From assembly GCA_024679435.1 (NCBI GenBank), contig JAIBDK010000073.1, forward strand, positions 1-8,740: a DNA stretch of 8,740 bases, given 5' to 3'. Under the pieces are notes generated by a model, which saw only the letters and a list, made by a program, of their open reading frames with translations, made no database searches and was not told where the DNA came from. The position numbers and the translations under genes were made by a program. Positions 1-5,948 of the stretch are shown one piece after another; position 1 is the stretch's first letter; each line of letters begins with the position of its first letter. Source of the stretch: Gammaproteobacteria bacterium (lineage in GTDB: Bacteria > Pseudomonadota > Gammaproteobacteria > Arenicellales > Poriferihabitantaceae).

Positions 1-369
1 GCTGACAGGATCACCAATTCCATGCAGCAAGCGATTGATGAAACTGATCGGCGGCGCGAAAAACAGTTTACCCATAATCAACTCAACCATATTACCCCGA
101 AGAGCATAATCAAACCGGTCAAGGATATTATTGATGGTGTCACAGCCAACGATTCACAGTGGAGTCAACGTCCGGAAAATGTTGCCGGTGTTGAAGAAAA
201 TGAGGAATATTACAAGCAGTCACCAAAAGACCTTGGCAAACTGCTCAAAAAGCTTGAAAAGGAAATGTATTCTTGTGCCAAAAATCTCGAATTTGAAGCG
301 GCCGCTTCGATTCGTGATCGAATCAATCGTATCCGAAATGGCAAGTTTTTGGAGAATGAATTGACCTGA
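1..369 (+). CDS. uvrB: UvrABC excinuclease subunit B, C-terminal fragment (5' end outside window)
   Basis: UvrB is the damage-verifying helicase-like subunit of the UvrABC nucleotide excision repair complex in the cytoplasm. It receives the lesion from UvrA and recruits UvrC for incision. Only the last 122 codons are present and the frame is open from base 1. The fragment begins with the end of the helicase region, where ETDRRREKQ, HNQLNHITP and a K-VKDII stretch match the segment preceding the linker in E. coli UvrB. A poorly conserved acidic linker covers fragment residues about 48-74. The C-terminal UVR motif (about residues 77-112) has the characteristic NLEFEAAASIRDRI core; this coiled-coil hairpin contacts UvrC. 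The stop is TGA at 367-369. The gene converges on maf with only 10 bp between the stops, and no strong terminator hairpin is visible there. The internal ATG at 22 is not a gene start. The identification is secure. Confidence 0.96.
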   Translation, partial: ADRITNSMQQAIDETDRRREKQFTHNQLNHITPKSIIKPVKDIIDGVTANDSQWSQRPENVAGVEENEEYYKQSPKDLGKLLKKLEKEMYSCAKNLEFEAAASIRDRINRIRNGKFLENELT

Positions 370-379
370 GAAACATCCT

Positions 380-964
380 CTAAACCGGCAGGTTGACCCC
401 TTCATTCTCCAGCATGTCTATCAAGCGTAAAAGAGGTAAGCCCATCAGAGTATTGGGATCTGTTCCGGTCAGTTTTTTAAGTAAACATATTCCGGAACCC
501 TCTACTTTTAAACTTCCACAGCAGTCATAAGGTTTTTCTGTATCAACGTATCGACGAATACGTTCAATGGAAAGTTCGCGGGTGACTACTTCATAAGTAT
601 CCACGGTGGATTGTCTTGTTCCGGTTTTAGAATTCAGTAATGTCAGGCCGGTATAAAGAATGACAACGTTACCGGAAGCTAAAGTCAATTGCCGGACAGC
701 GTCATTTCGATTACTGGGCTTACCGAATATTTCGCCATTATGCGCCGAAATCTGATCAGACCCAATAATCAGCGAGTCTGGATATTTGCCTGCTATCGCC
801 TGGGCTTTTAGCAATGAGAGCCTTTCTACCAATGCGCTTGCCGATTCATTTATCTCGGGTGTTTCATCAATATCAGGAGAACAGGATTCAAATATAAAGC
901 CCGAACGTTCAAGTATCTGTTGACGGTAGGGTGATGAAGAAGCGAGTACGATTGGAAGGCTCAT
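380..964 (-). CDS. yceF: Maf-family nucleotide pyrophosphatase, YceF (7-methyl-GTP) type
   Basis: This predicted cytoplasmic enzyme hydrolyses non-canonical nucleoside triphosphates to monophosphate plus pyrophosphate. E. coli YceF prefers 7-methyl-GTP, so substrate is assigned by subgroup similarity. The 194-aa product opens with LPIVLASSSPYRQQILERSG, the Maf substrate-loop signature. IDETP is at 32-36, followed by IIGSDQ with the probable catalytic base Asp70; the SDQ form marks the YceF subgroup as opposed to the ADT form of YhdE. GKP is at 81-83, ASGN at 96-99 and DPNTLMGLPL at 169-178. The start at 964 puts the SSSPYR motif in its usual place. An upstream in-frame ATG at 1054 would add 30 unconserved residues and was not used. 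No strong Shine-Dalgarno sequence is seen. In enterobacteria yceF lies by rpmF-plsX, but here it sits between uvrB and a tRNA, which is a different neighbourhood. It may be read from its own promoter or from tRNA read-through; I could not identify a convincing promoter. Confidence 0.93.
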   Translation of the reverse strand: MSLPIVLASSSPYRQQILERSGFIFESCSPDIDETPEINESASALVERLSLLKAQAIAGKYPDSLIIGSDQISAHNGEIFGKPSNRNDAVRQLTLASGNVVILYTGLTLLNSKTGTRQSTVDTYEVVTRELSIERIRRYVDTEKPYDCCGSLKVEGSGICLLKKLTGTDPNTLMGLPLLRLIDMLENEGVNLPV

Positions 965-1145
965 TGGAAAGAATCTAATATTGGTTAGAAACAGGATATT
1001 TTTATTGGCTGTAACACGTAACCTGAAAAAGTGTACCACACAGGCTTTATGCAACCGAATCCGCAGTCAGGTCTGCCCCTTTTGGGAACTCCAATCAATG
1101 AATGGATACTAATACTGGAAAGGTGGTATGTGAAGAAAGTATATT

Positions 1146-1170
1146 AAAAAAGCCTAACTTCAGCGAAGCC
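1146..1170 (-). terminator. Weak candidate rho-independent terminator after tRNA-Arg
   Basis: On the minus strand GGCTTC (1170-1165) can pair with GAAGTT (1161-1156) around a three-base GCT loop. The stem is six pairs, two of them G-U. After four more bases (AGGC) comes a run of six T's (1151-1146). It lies about 40 bases past the tRNA 3' end and is oriented to end the tRNA (and perhaps gatCAB) transcript before maf. The G-U pairs and the gap before the T run make it weak. Confidence 0.35.
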
Positions 1171-1208
1171 TAGATCACTGCAATCGAAAGTGAGGAGACA
1201 AAAAATAA

Positions 1209-1285
1209 TGGCGGGCCCGGAGGGACTCGAACCCCCGACCACCTGGTTCGAAGCCAGGTACTCTATCCAGCTGAGCTACGGACCC
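1209..1285 (-). tRNA. tRNA-Arg, anticodon UCG (reads CGA, wobble CGG), CCA encoded
   Basis: The minus strand folds into a full cloverleaf of 77 nt including CCA. The acceptor stem GGGTCCG pairs with CGGGCCC (one U-G). T8 and A9 are followed by the D stem GCTC/GAGT with the D loop AGCTGGATA. The anticodon stem CCTGG/CCAGG encloses the loop CTTCGAA, giving anticodon UCG (bases 1251-1249). The variable loop is TGGTC. The T arm is GGGGG-TTCGAGT-CCCTC, the discriminator is G73, and CCA is encoded at 1211-1209. A20 in the D loop, with C35 and G36, matches the known arginyl-tRNA synthetase identity elements. The gene follows gatB by 43 bp in the same direction, so it could be co-transcribed or use a weak promoter near the gatB stop. 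The CGA-reading tRNA is not the E. coli type, where CGA is read by the ACG (inosine) tRNA. Confidence 0.97.
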
Positions 1286-1307
1286 GCAGTACTTTTATGA
1301 GGAGGTC

Positions 1308-1336
1308 TATTTACCCTATATTGGCCTATTAGTCGA
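1308..1336 (-). promoter_or_regulatory. Possible tRNA-Arg promoter
   Basis: On the minus strand TCGACT (1336-1331, 4 of 6 matches to TTGACA) is followed after 17 bp by TAAATA (1313-1308, 3 of 6 to TATAAT). Transcription would start near 1301, about 16 bases before the mature tRNA 5' end, with a GC-rich stretch (GACCTCC) just after the -10 box as in stringently controlled tRNA promoters. The -35 box overlaps the end of gatB. Matches are modest, so read-through from gatCAB is an equally good explanation. Confidence 0.25.
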
Positions 1337-2759
1337 GTTTATTTCGCAATAATTCGTTAACTTGTTTGGGATTGGCCTTGCCTTGACTTAATTTCATCAC
1401 CTGACCCACGAAAAATCCAAAGACTTTCTGGTTTCCGTCTTTGTATTGCGCGACCTGGTCATAATTTTCAGCAAGCACCTGATCAACAATAGATTCTATT
1501 GCGCTGCTGTCTGTGATTTGCTTGAGCCCTTTTTCCTCAATTATTTCATCCACCGACTTGTTGCTGTCCCAAAGCAGCGAAAATACTTCCTTGGCAATTT
1601 TCCCAGAAATGGTATTGTCTGTAATTCGATCAAGGAGTTCGGCAAATCGGTCGCTGTTGACAGGTGAATCCTTGATGGACAGCCCAGCTGTATTTAGTGC
1701 ACTATTTAATTCTCCATTCATCCAGTTTGCCACTATTTTCGTATCCGCTGCACTGGAATTACATACGGCCTCAAAATAATCCGCAGCATCACGATCGTGC
1801 ACCAGTTTTTCAGCATCGGAATCGTTTAAAGAAAATTCACTAACAAAACGTGTCTGACGTAGATGAGGCAGTTCCGGTAATGACGCCCGAACACTTTCTA
1901 TGAAACTGTCGTCGAGCACCATTGTCGGCAGATCAGGGTCAGGAAAATAACGATAATCATGGGCCTCTTCTTTAGAACGCATGGAGCGAGTTTCATCCAG
2001 ATCAGAATCATATAAACGGGTTTCCTGAACGACGTCACCACCATCTTCGATTACTTCGATCTGCCTTTCCACTTCGATGCCAATCGCACGCTCCACGAAC
2101 CTAAATGAGTTGATGTTTTTGAGCTCGGCACGGGTTCCCAGTTCTTTCTGACCTGCGGGACGCACTGAGACGTTTGCATCGCATCGAAACGATCCTTCCT
2201 GCATGTTGCCGTCTGATATTCCCAGATACCGCACTAACATATGTAATTGCTTCAGGTATGCCACCGCTTCCTCAGCAGAACGCATATCCGGTTCTGACAC
2301 TATTTCAAGCAAGGGTGTGCCCGCCCGATTGAGATCAATGCCGGTCATGCCATGAAAATCCTCATGCAGTGACTTGCCGGCATCTTCTTCCAGATGAGCA
2401 CGGGTGATGCCGATTGTTTTGCAGCCTTTTGAGGTCTTAATTTCGAGCTTCCCCTTGCCGACAACAGGCAGTTCAAACTGGCTGATCTGGTAGCCTTTAG
2501 GAAGGTCCGGATAAAAATAGTTTTTCCGTGCAAATATGGATCTCTGGTTAATTTCCGCATCGATTCCGAGACCAAATTTTACGGCCAGAAAGGCTGCCTC
2601 ACGATTCATCACCGGCAATACACCGGGCAGGGCAATGCTTACATCACAAGCCTGGGTATTGGGACTGGCGCCGTATGAGGTTGAAGCACCGCTGAAAATT
2701 TTACTTTTAGTCTGAAGCTGAACATGAACCTCAAGACCGATTACGATTTCCCATTGCAT
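1329..2759 (-). CDS. gatB: Asp-tRNA(Asn)/Glu-tRNA(Gln) amidotransferase subunit B
   Basis: GatB binds mischarged Glu-tRNA(Gln) or Asp-tRNA(Asn) and activates the side-chain carboxylate with ATP, so that ammonia delivered from GatA can convert it to the amide. The 476-aa product has the usual family length. VIGLEVHVQL at residues 6-15 and HLEEDAGKS at 122-130 carry Glu10, His12 and Glu124/125, the region that coordinates Mg in known GatB structures. The signature DLNRAGTPLLEIVSEP is at 142-157. RCDANVSVRP (192-201), ELKNINSFRF (212-221) and the EEAHDYRYFPDPDLP block (264-278) follow. The C-terminal third (about 325-476) is the helical YqeY-like tRNA-binding tail. Its ATG overlaps the gatA stop by one base (TAATG), indicating translational coupling. 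Stop TAA is at 1331-1329. Whether the target is Gln-tRNA, Asn-tRNA or both depends on which synthetases the genome encodes, which this window cannot show. Confidence 0.98.
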   Translation of the reverse strand: MQWEIVIGLEVHVQLQTKSKIFSGASTSYGASPNTQACDVSIALPGVLPVMNREAAFLAVKFGLGIDAEINQRSIFARKNYFYPDLPKGYQISQFELPVVGKGKLEIKTSKGCKTIGITRAHLEEDAGKSLHEDFHGMTGIDLNRAGTPLLEIVSEPDMRSAEEAVAYLKQLHMLVRYLGISDGNMQEGSFRCDANVSVRPAGQKELGTRAELKNINSFRFVERAIGIEVERQIEVIEDGGDVVQETRLYDSDLDETRSMRSKEEAHDYRYFPDPDLPTMVLDDSFIESVRASLPELPHLRQTRFVSEFSLNDSDAEKLVHDRDAADYFEAVCNSSAADTKIVANWMNGELNSALNTAGLSIKDSPVNSDRFAELLDRITDNTISGKIAKEVFSLLWDSNKSVDEIIEEKGLKQITDSSAIESIVDQVLAENYDQVAQYKDGNQKVFGFFVGQVMKLSQGKANPKQVNELLRNKLD

Positions 2760-4213
2760 TATTCGTATCCCCCGGGAATTCGCTGATGCCAGTCGGTTTG
2801 CTGCTGGTATAAATGCGCAGCGTTGAGGATCGTTGATTCATCCAGATATTTTCCAATCAGATGCAAACCAACAGGCAGGCCATTACTGTCAAAACCCGAA
2901 GGGAGGGACATTGCTGGCAAACCAGCCAGATTAGCTGAGTTGGTGAATATATCGTTGAGATACATCGATACAGGGTCGTCATCCTTTTCCCCAATCCCAA
3001 AAGCAGTAGCCGGAGTAGTTGGGCCCAAAATGAAGTCACATTTTTCAAATGCAGCTGAAAAGTCATTGGATATCATCCGTCTTAATTTCTGCGCCTTAAT
3101 GTAGTAGGCATCGTAATACCCGGATGACAACACATACGCACCGATCATAATTCTGCGCTTGACTTCGGCGCCAAATCCTTCGGCTCTGGACGTCTCGTAC
3201 ATATCGTTCAGATCTTCATACAGGGCTGCACGATGCCCATAACGGACTCCATCGAATCGTGACAGATTCGAAGAGGCTTCTGCCGGGGCAAGGACGTAAT
3301 AACAAGGGATACCGACTTCGCTATTTGGCAAATCGACCTCAACGGTCGTGGCACCAAGTCTCTCGTAGACTCTAATGGCCTCCTCAATCGAAGCTGAAAT
3401 ATCACCATCAATACCTTCACCAAAAAACTCTTTCGGCAAACCAATTTTTCTTCCTGTTAATGGTTTGCGGAGACTGGCGCCATAATCCGGCACTTCCAGA
3501 TTAAGGGAGGTTGAGTCATTTTCATCAAAACCAGTCATGGCCTCCAGTACTAAAGCGCAATCTTCAGCAGTTGTGCCCAGCACGCCGCCCTGATCCAAAG
3601 AAGAAGCGAACGCAATCATTCCGTACCTTGAAACCCTGCCGTAACTCGGTTTTATGCCGGTAAGTCCACAAAAAGCGGCAGGTTGACGAATGGATCCCCC
3701 GGTGTCCGTGGCCGAAGCAACAGGGGCGAGTCTTGCGGCAACAGCAGCCGCAGAGCCACCAGAGCTGCCGCCTGGCACCCGCCCTTTGTCCCAGGGGTTT
3801 CGGACAATACCAAAATGACTGGTTTCATTAGACGAACCCATGGCAAATTCATCCATATTGGTTTTTCCCAGCGTAACCATTCCTTTCGCATCTAGCTTGT
3901 TTACCGCCGTCGCATCATAGGGCGAAATGAAGTTATCGAGAATTCTGGACCCACACGTGGTTAAAACATCTTTTGTACAAAAAAGATCCTTATGAGCCAA
4001 AGGAATGCCCGTTAGTAAATCCATTTTACCCGATCCTATAGTTCGGTCTGCCTGGTCTGCCTGCATCAGCGCTCTGTCTTCAGTAACAGTAATAAATGCG
4101 TTCAGATCTTCGGAATTCTTGATTCGATCAAGGAAATAGGTCGTCAGCTCTACACTGGAATAGTCTTTAGCTTTCAGAGATTGATGATGCTCCCTGAGGG
4201 TCTTTTTATGCAT
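2759..4213 (-). CDS. gatA: Asp-tRNA(Asn)/Glu-tRNA(Gln) amidotransferase subunit A
   Basis: GatA is the glutaminase subunit of the GatCAB complex. It releases ammonia from glutamine and channels it to the GatB active site. The 484-aa product is an amidase-signature protein. The Lys-cisSer-Ser triad is readable as Lys75 (in PLAHKD), Ser150 (in PGGSSGGS) and Ser174 (in DTGGSIRQPA). The spacings of 75 and 24 residues equal those of the Staphylococcus aureus enzyme as I recall it (79/154/178). CGLTGIKPSYGRVSRYG follows at 182-198, and the C-terminal part has LPAMSLPSG and GLHLIG blocks typical of GatA. The ATG at 4213 lies 14 bp after the gatC stop, with GGGG about 8 bases upstream acting as a plausible ribosome binding site. 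The stop TAA overlaps the gatB ATG. No anomalies were seen. Confidence 0.98.
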   Translation of the reverse strand: MHKKTLREHHQSLKAKDYSSVELTTYFLDRIKNSEDLNAFITVTEDRALMQADQADRTIGSGKMDLLTGIPLAHKDLFCTKDVLTTCGSRILDNFISPYDATAVNKLDAKGMVTLGKTNMDEFAMGSSNETSHFGIVRNPWDKGRVPGGSSGGSAAAVAARLAPVASATDTGGSIRQPAAFCGLTGIKPSYGRVSRYGMIAFASSLDQGGVLGTTAEDCALVLEAMTGFDENDSTSLNLEVPDYGASLRKPLTGRKIGLPKEFFGEGIDGDISASIEEAIRVYERLGATTVEVDLPNSEVGIPCYYVLAPAEASSNLSRFDGVRYGHRAALYEDLNDMYETSRAEGFGAEVKRRIMIGAYVLSSGYYDAYYIKAQKLRRMISNDFSAAFEKCDFILGPTTPATAFGIGEKDDDPVSMYLNDIFTNSANLAGLPAMSLPSGFDSNGLPVGLHLIGKYLDESTILNAAHLYQQQTDWHQRIPGGYE

Positions 4214-4227
4214 ATAGATAACCCCGT

Positions 4228-4515
4228 CTAATCGATGACTTTGGGAACGAGATATAAACCGTTCTCACATTCGGGAGCAATAGCCTGAAACTCCTCACGG
4301 AGGTTCAACTTAGTGACCTCGTCGTCGCGCAATCTTAGCGCCGCATCCTGAGGATGTGACATGGGTTCGATGTTCTCCGTATCGATACTGTTCAGCTGAT
4401 CAATCAGATCCATAATTCGGGAAAGCTGGGTGGCGTAGGATTCGGCTTCTTCAGGGTTGGTCTTTAACCTTGCGAGTCGGGCAATATGGGTAATTTCCTG
4501 TGGTGTTAATGACAT
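4228..4515 (-). CDS. gatC: Asp-tRNA(Asn)/Glu-tRNA(Gln) amidotransferase subunit C
   Basis: GatC is the small non-catalytic subunit that wraps around the GatA-GatB interface and stabilises the amidotransferase. The 95-aa length is typical. ITHIARLARL at residues 8-17 is the conserved N-terminal helix. The middle is a predicted helix with LSRIMDLIDQL, then NIEPMSHP and LRDDEV (61-66 region) followed by the C-terminal NGLYLVPKVID, matching the conserved GatC ending in a VPKVI motif. It is the first gene of gatC-gatA-gatB and diverges from mreB across 157 bp. The ATG at 4515 is preceded on its strand by an AT-rich stretch (TAATTATATT) with no obvious Shine-Dalgarno sequence. I could not place a gatC promoter confidently in the intergenic region. 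Confidence 0.96.
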   Translation of the reverse strand: MSLTPQEITHIARLARLKTNPEEAESYATQLSRIMDLIDQLNSIDTENIEPMSHPQDAALRLRDDEVTKLNLREEFQAIAPECENGLYLVPKVID

Positions 4516-4581
4516 AATATAATTAGCGGTGGAATGCGTCCTGCCATGAAAAGCGCATCAACTTACCATACGAATGGACGG

Positions 4582-4610
4582 TTGAATAGTACTGGTTGGA
4601 TTGTTATGCT
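4582..4610 (+). promoter_or_regulatory. Predicted sigma-70 promoter for mreB, extended -10
   Basis: TTGAAT (4582-4587, 4 of 6 matches to TTGACA) is followed by exactly 17 bp and then TATGCT (4605-4610, 4 of 6 to TATAAT). TGT immediately before the -10 gives an extended -10 (TGn) element. Transcription would start near 4617, leaving a leader of about 55 bases before the mreB ATG. It is the best promoter match I found in the gatC-mreB intergenic region. The leader also holds a CGGTC/GACCG inverted repeat (4626-4641). Confidence 0.55.
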
Positions 4611-4672
4611 ACGGCCGTTATTTTCCGGTCAGTTTGGACCGTTATTATTCACCTTTTTTCACAGAAACGACA

Positions 4673-5716
4673 ATGTTAAAACGCCTTATTGGCTTCTTTT
4701 CAAACGACCTTGCTATAGACCTTGGAACAGCGAACACCCTTATCTATGTTAGAAATAAGGGGATCATCCTTAACGAGCCGTCTGTCGTAGCAATAAAAAC
4801 CTCTACTAACGGCGGTTCCGGAAAAAGCGTACTGGCAGTCGGTCAGGACGCAAAACTGATGCTTGGCAGAACACCGGGGTCGATTCAGGCTATTCGACCG
4901 ATGAAAGACGGCGTAATTGCTGACTTCAATGTAACCGAAGACATGCTCAAGTATTTCATTCGGAAAGTTCAGGAGAACAAGTTTTTTTCCAGTCCCCGGA
5001 TTATTATCTGCGTACCCTGCGGTTCGACTCAGGTAGAAAGAAGGGCAATCAGGGAATCTGCGACAAGTGCCGGTGCCCGAGAGGTTTATTTGATTGAAGA
5101 ACCGATGGCTGTCGCCATCGGCGCTAATTTACCCGTAGCGGAACCCACTGGGTCAATGGTTGTGGATATTGGCGGTGGGACTACCGAAGTTGGCATTCTA
5201 TCCTTAGGCGGTATGGTGTATTCCAATTCATTACGAATTGCGGGAGATTCATTTGACGAGGCTATTATTAATTATGTGCGCCGTCGTCACGGCGTGCTGA
5301 TCGGTGAAGCAACCGCAGAAAGAGTAAAACAAAATATTGGTACCGCCTGGTCGGAGTCTGAGCACAAGGAAATGGAAATAAAGGGGCGTGATATTGCTGA
5401 GGGCATGTCACGGAGCCTTGTCATCACCAGTGAAGAAATCTATGAAGCAATCAGCGACTCTCTCGACCAGATTGTTCAGGCCATCCGTCAGGCTCTTGAA
5501 AAGACTCCACCCGAATTAAGTGCTGATATCGGCGAAAAAGGCATGGTTATTGCCGGTGGCGGTGCACTCTTAAGGGATATGGATCGGCGGTTGATGCAAG
5601 ATACGGGGTTGCCAGTAGTTCTTGCTGAAGAACCTTTGACTTGTGTTGTAAGAGGTTGTGGTCGGGCGTTGGAAGAAATGGATGCGCTGGGCGACGTGTT
5701 CGCGAGTGACGGTTAA
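4673..5716 (+). CDS. mreB: Rod shape-determining protein MreB (bacterial actin)
   Basis: MreB polymerises with ATP into membrane-bound filaments that orient the lateral-wall peptidoglycan machinery (MreCD, RodZ, RodA, PBP2) in rod-shaped cells. The 347-aa product is exactly the length of E. coli MreB. An amphipathic start (LKRLIGFFSNDL) would bind the inner membrane. The actin-fold phosphate-1 loop DLGTANT is at 16-22. Other conserved blocks are AIRPMKDGVIADF (73-85), CVPCGSTQVERRAIRES (113-129), IEEPMA (141-146) and the phosphate-2 loop DIGGGTTEV (165-173). The adenosine-site GGGALLRD is at 295-302. The start at 4673 reproduces the conserved N-terminus; an ATG at 4601 would add 24 unconserved residues and would lie inside the promoter. 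The ribosome binding site is weak (AGAAACGA just upstream). It is the first gene of mreB-mreC-mreD-mrdA but is separated from mreC by a structured 232-bp gap, which could allow MreB to be made in excess over MreCD. Confidence 0.98.
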   Translation: MLKRLIGFFSNDLAIDLGTANTLIYVRNKGIILNEPSVVAIKTSTNGGSGKSVLAVGQDAKLMLGRTPGSIQAIRPMKDGVIADFNVTEDMLKYFIRKVQENKFFSSPRIIICVPCGSTQVERRAIRESATSAGAREVYLIEEPMAVAIGANLPVAEPTGSMVVDIGGGTTEVGILSLGGMVYSNSLRIAGDSFDEAIINYVRRRHGVLIGEATAERVKQNIGTAWSESEHKEMEIKGRDIAEGMSRSLVITSEEIYEAISDSLDQIVQAIRQALEKTPPELSADIGEKGMVIAGGGALLRDMDRRLMQDTGLPVVLAEEPLTCVVRGCGRALEEMDALGDVFASDG

Positions 5717-5747
5717 TTCAAATCGATACCGGAAAAAAATTATATCA

Positions 5748-5776
5748 GGATGAATTACCCACGCAGTAATTCATTC
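5748..5776 (+). other. Strong hairpin just after mreB
   Basis: GGATGAATTAC (5748-5758) pairs with GTAATTCATTC (5766-5776) around a seven-base loop (CCACGCA). The stem has eleven pairs including one G-U, with a perfect eight-pair core. It lies 31 bases past the mreB stop and is not followed directly by a T run in either direction, so it is not a classical terminator. It could protect the 3' end of an mreB transcript or form part of an attenuating structure before mreC. Strand is nominal because the inverted repeat exists on both. Confidence 0.6.
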
Positions 5777-5783
5777 ACCTACA

Positions 5784-5851
5784 GCCGGTCGCAACCAATT
5801 TTTTCAATTTTTTTGGAATGGCAGTCTCGAATGTGTTTGAGTTTGACCGGC
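5784..5851. repeat. GC-rich inverted repeat flanking T-tracts in the mreB-mreC gap
   Basis: GCCGGTC (5784-5790) and GACCGGC (5845-5851) are perfect seven-base reverse complements 54 bases apart. Between them lie two phased T runs, six T's at 5799-5804 and seven at 5808-5814, each preceded by AA and about nine bases apart. Such phasing is typical of intrinsically bent DNA. The arms could close a long-range RNA stem or mark a binding site; nothing in the sequence decides which. Confidence 0.4.
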
Positions 5852-5948
5852 AACTACCTGGCAAGGCGTGTTAGGTTAATGACAAGAAGCCCTTTCAAAT
5901 TTACATGATGGGCGTGGGCAATATTGAACAAATACCTTTTTCCTTACT

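Noticed and set aside
370..379. Bidirectional terminator between uvrB and maf
   Set aside because: Only 10 bp separate the stops and no hairpin with a T run is visible around them.
463..475. 13-base sequence TTCCGGTCAGTTT shared between the maf coding region and the mreB leader (4623-4635)
   Set aside because: The maf copy is within conserved codons, and one 13-base match by chance is expected about once in every two windows of this size.
965..1054. 30-residue N-terminal extension of the Maf protein from the upstream ATG at 1054
   Set aside because: The extension has no resemblance to the family, whose members begin a few residues before the LASSSP motif; the start at 964 fits this exactly.
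1175..1193. TCACT/AGTGA inverted repeat downstream of the tRNA
   Set aside because: Five-pair stem with a nine-base loop and no adjacent T run; not supported as a terminator or site.
1301..1309. Shine-Dalgarno-like AGGAGGT on the plus strand upstream of gatB's 3' end
   Set aside because: No start codon at usable distance opens a reading frame; the only nearby TTG hits a stop within a few codons.
1446..1779. Overlapping open frames on the plus strand opposite gatB, and similar frames opposite gatA, mreC and mrdA
   Set aside because: They are antisense or out-of-frame shadows of strongly conserved genes, with no recognisable domains or ribosome binding sites.
4601..4672. Longer MreB from ATG at 4601
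   Set aside because: It would add 24 unconserved residues, and the ATG overlaps the predicted -10 region. Start at 4673 gives the exact E. coli length and N-terminus.
5900..5927. Possible promoter for mreC, TTTACA then TATTGA with 16-bp spacing
   Set aside because: The -10 matches only 3 of 6 consensus bases and the surroundings are AT-rich; too weak to list as a feature. TTGACC at 5843 has no acceptable -10 at normal spacing.
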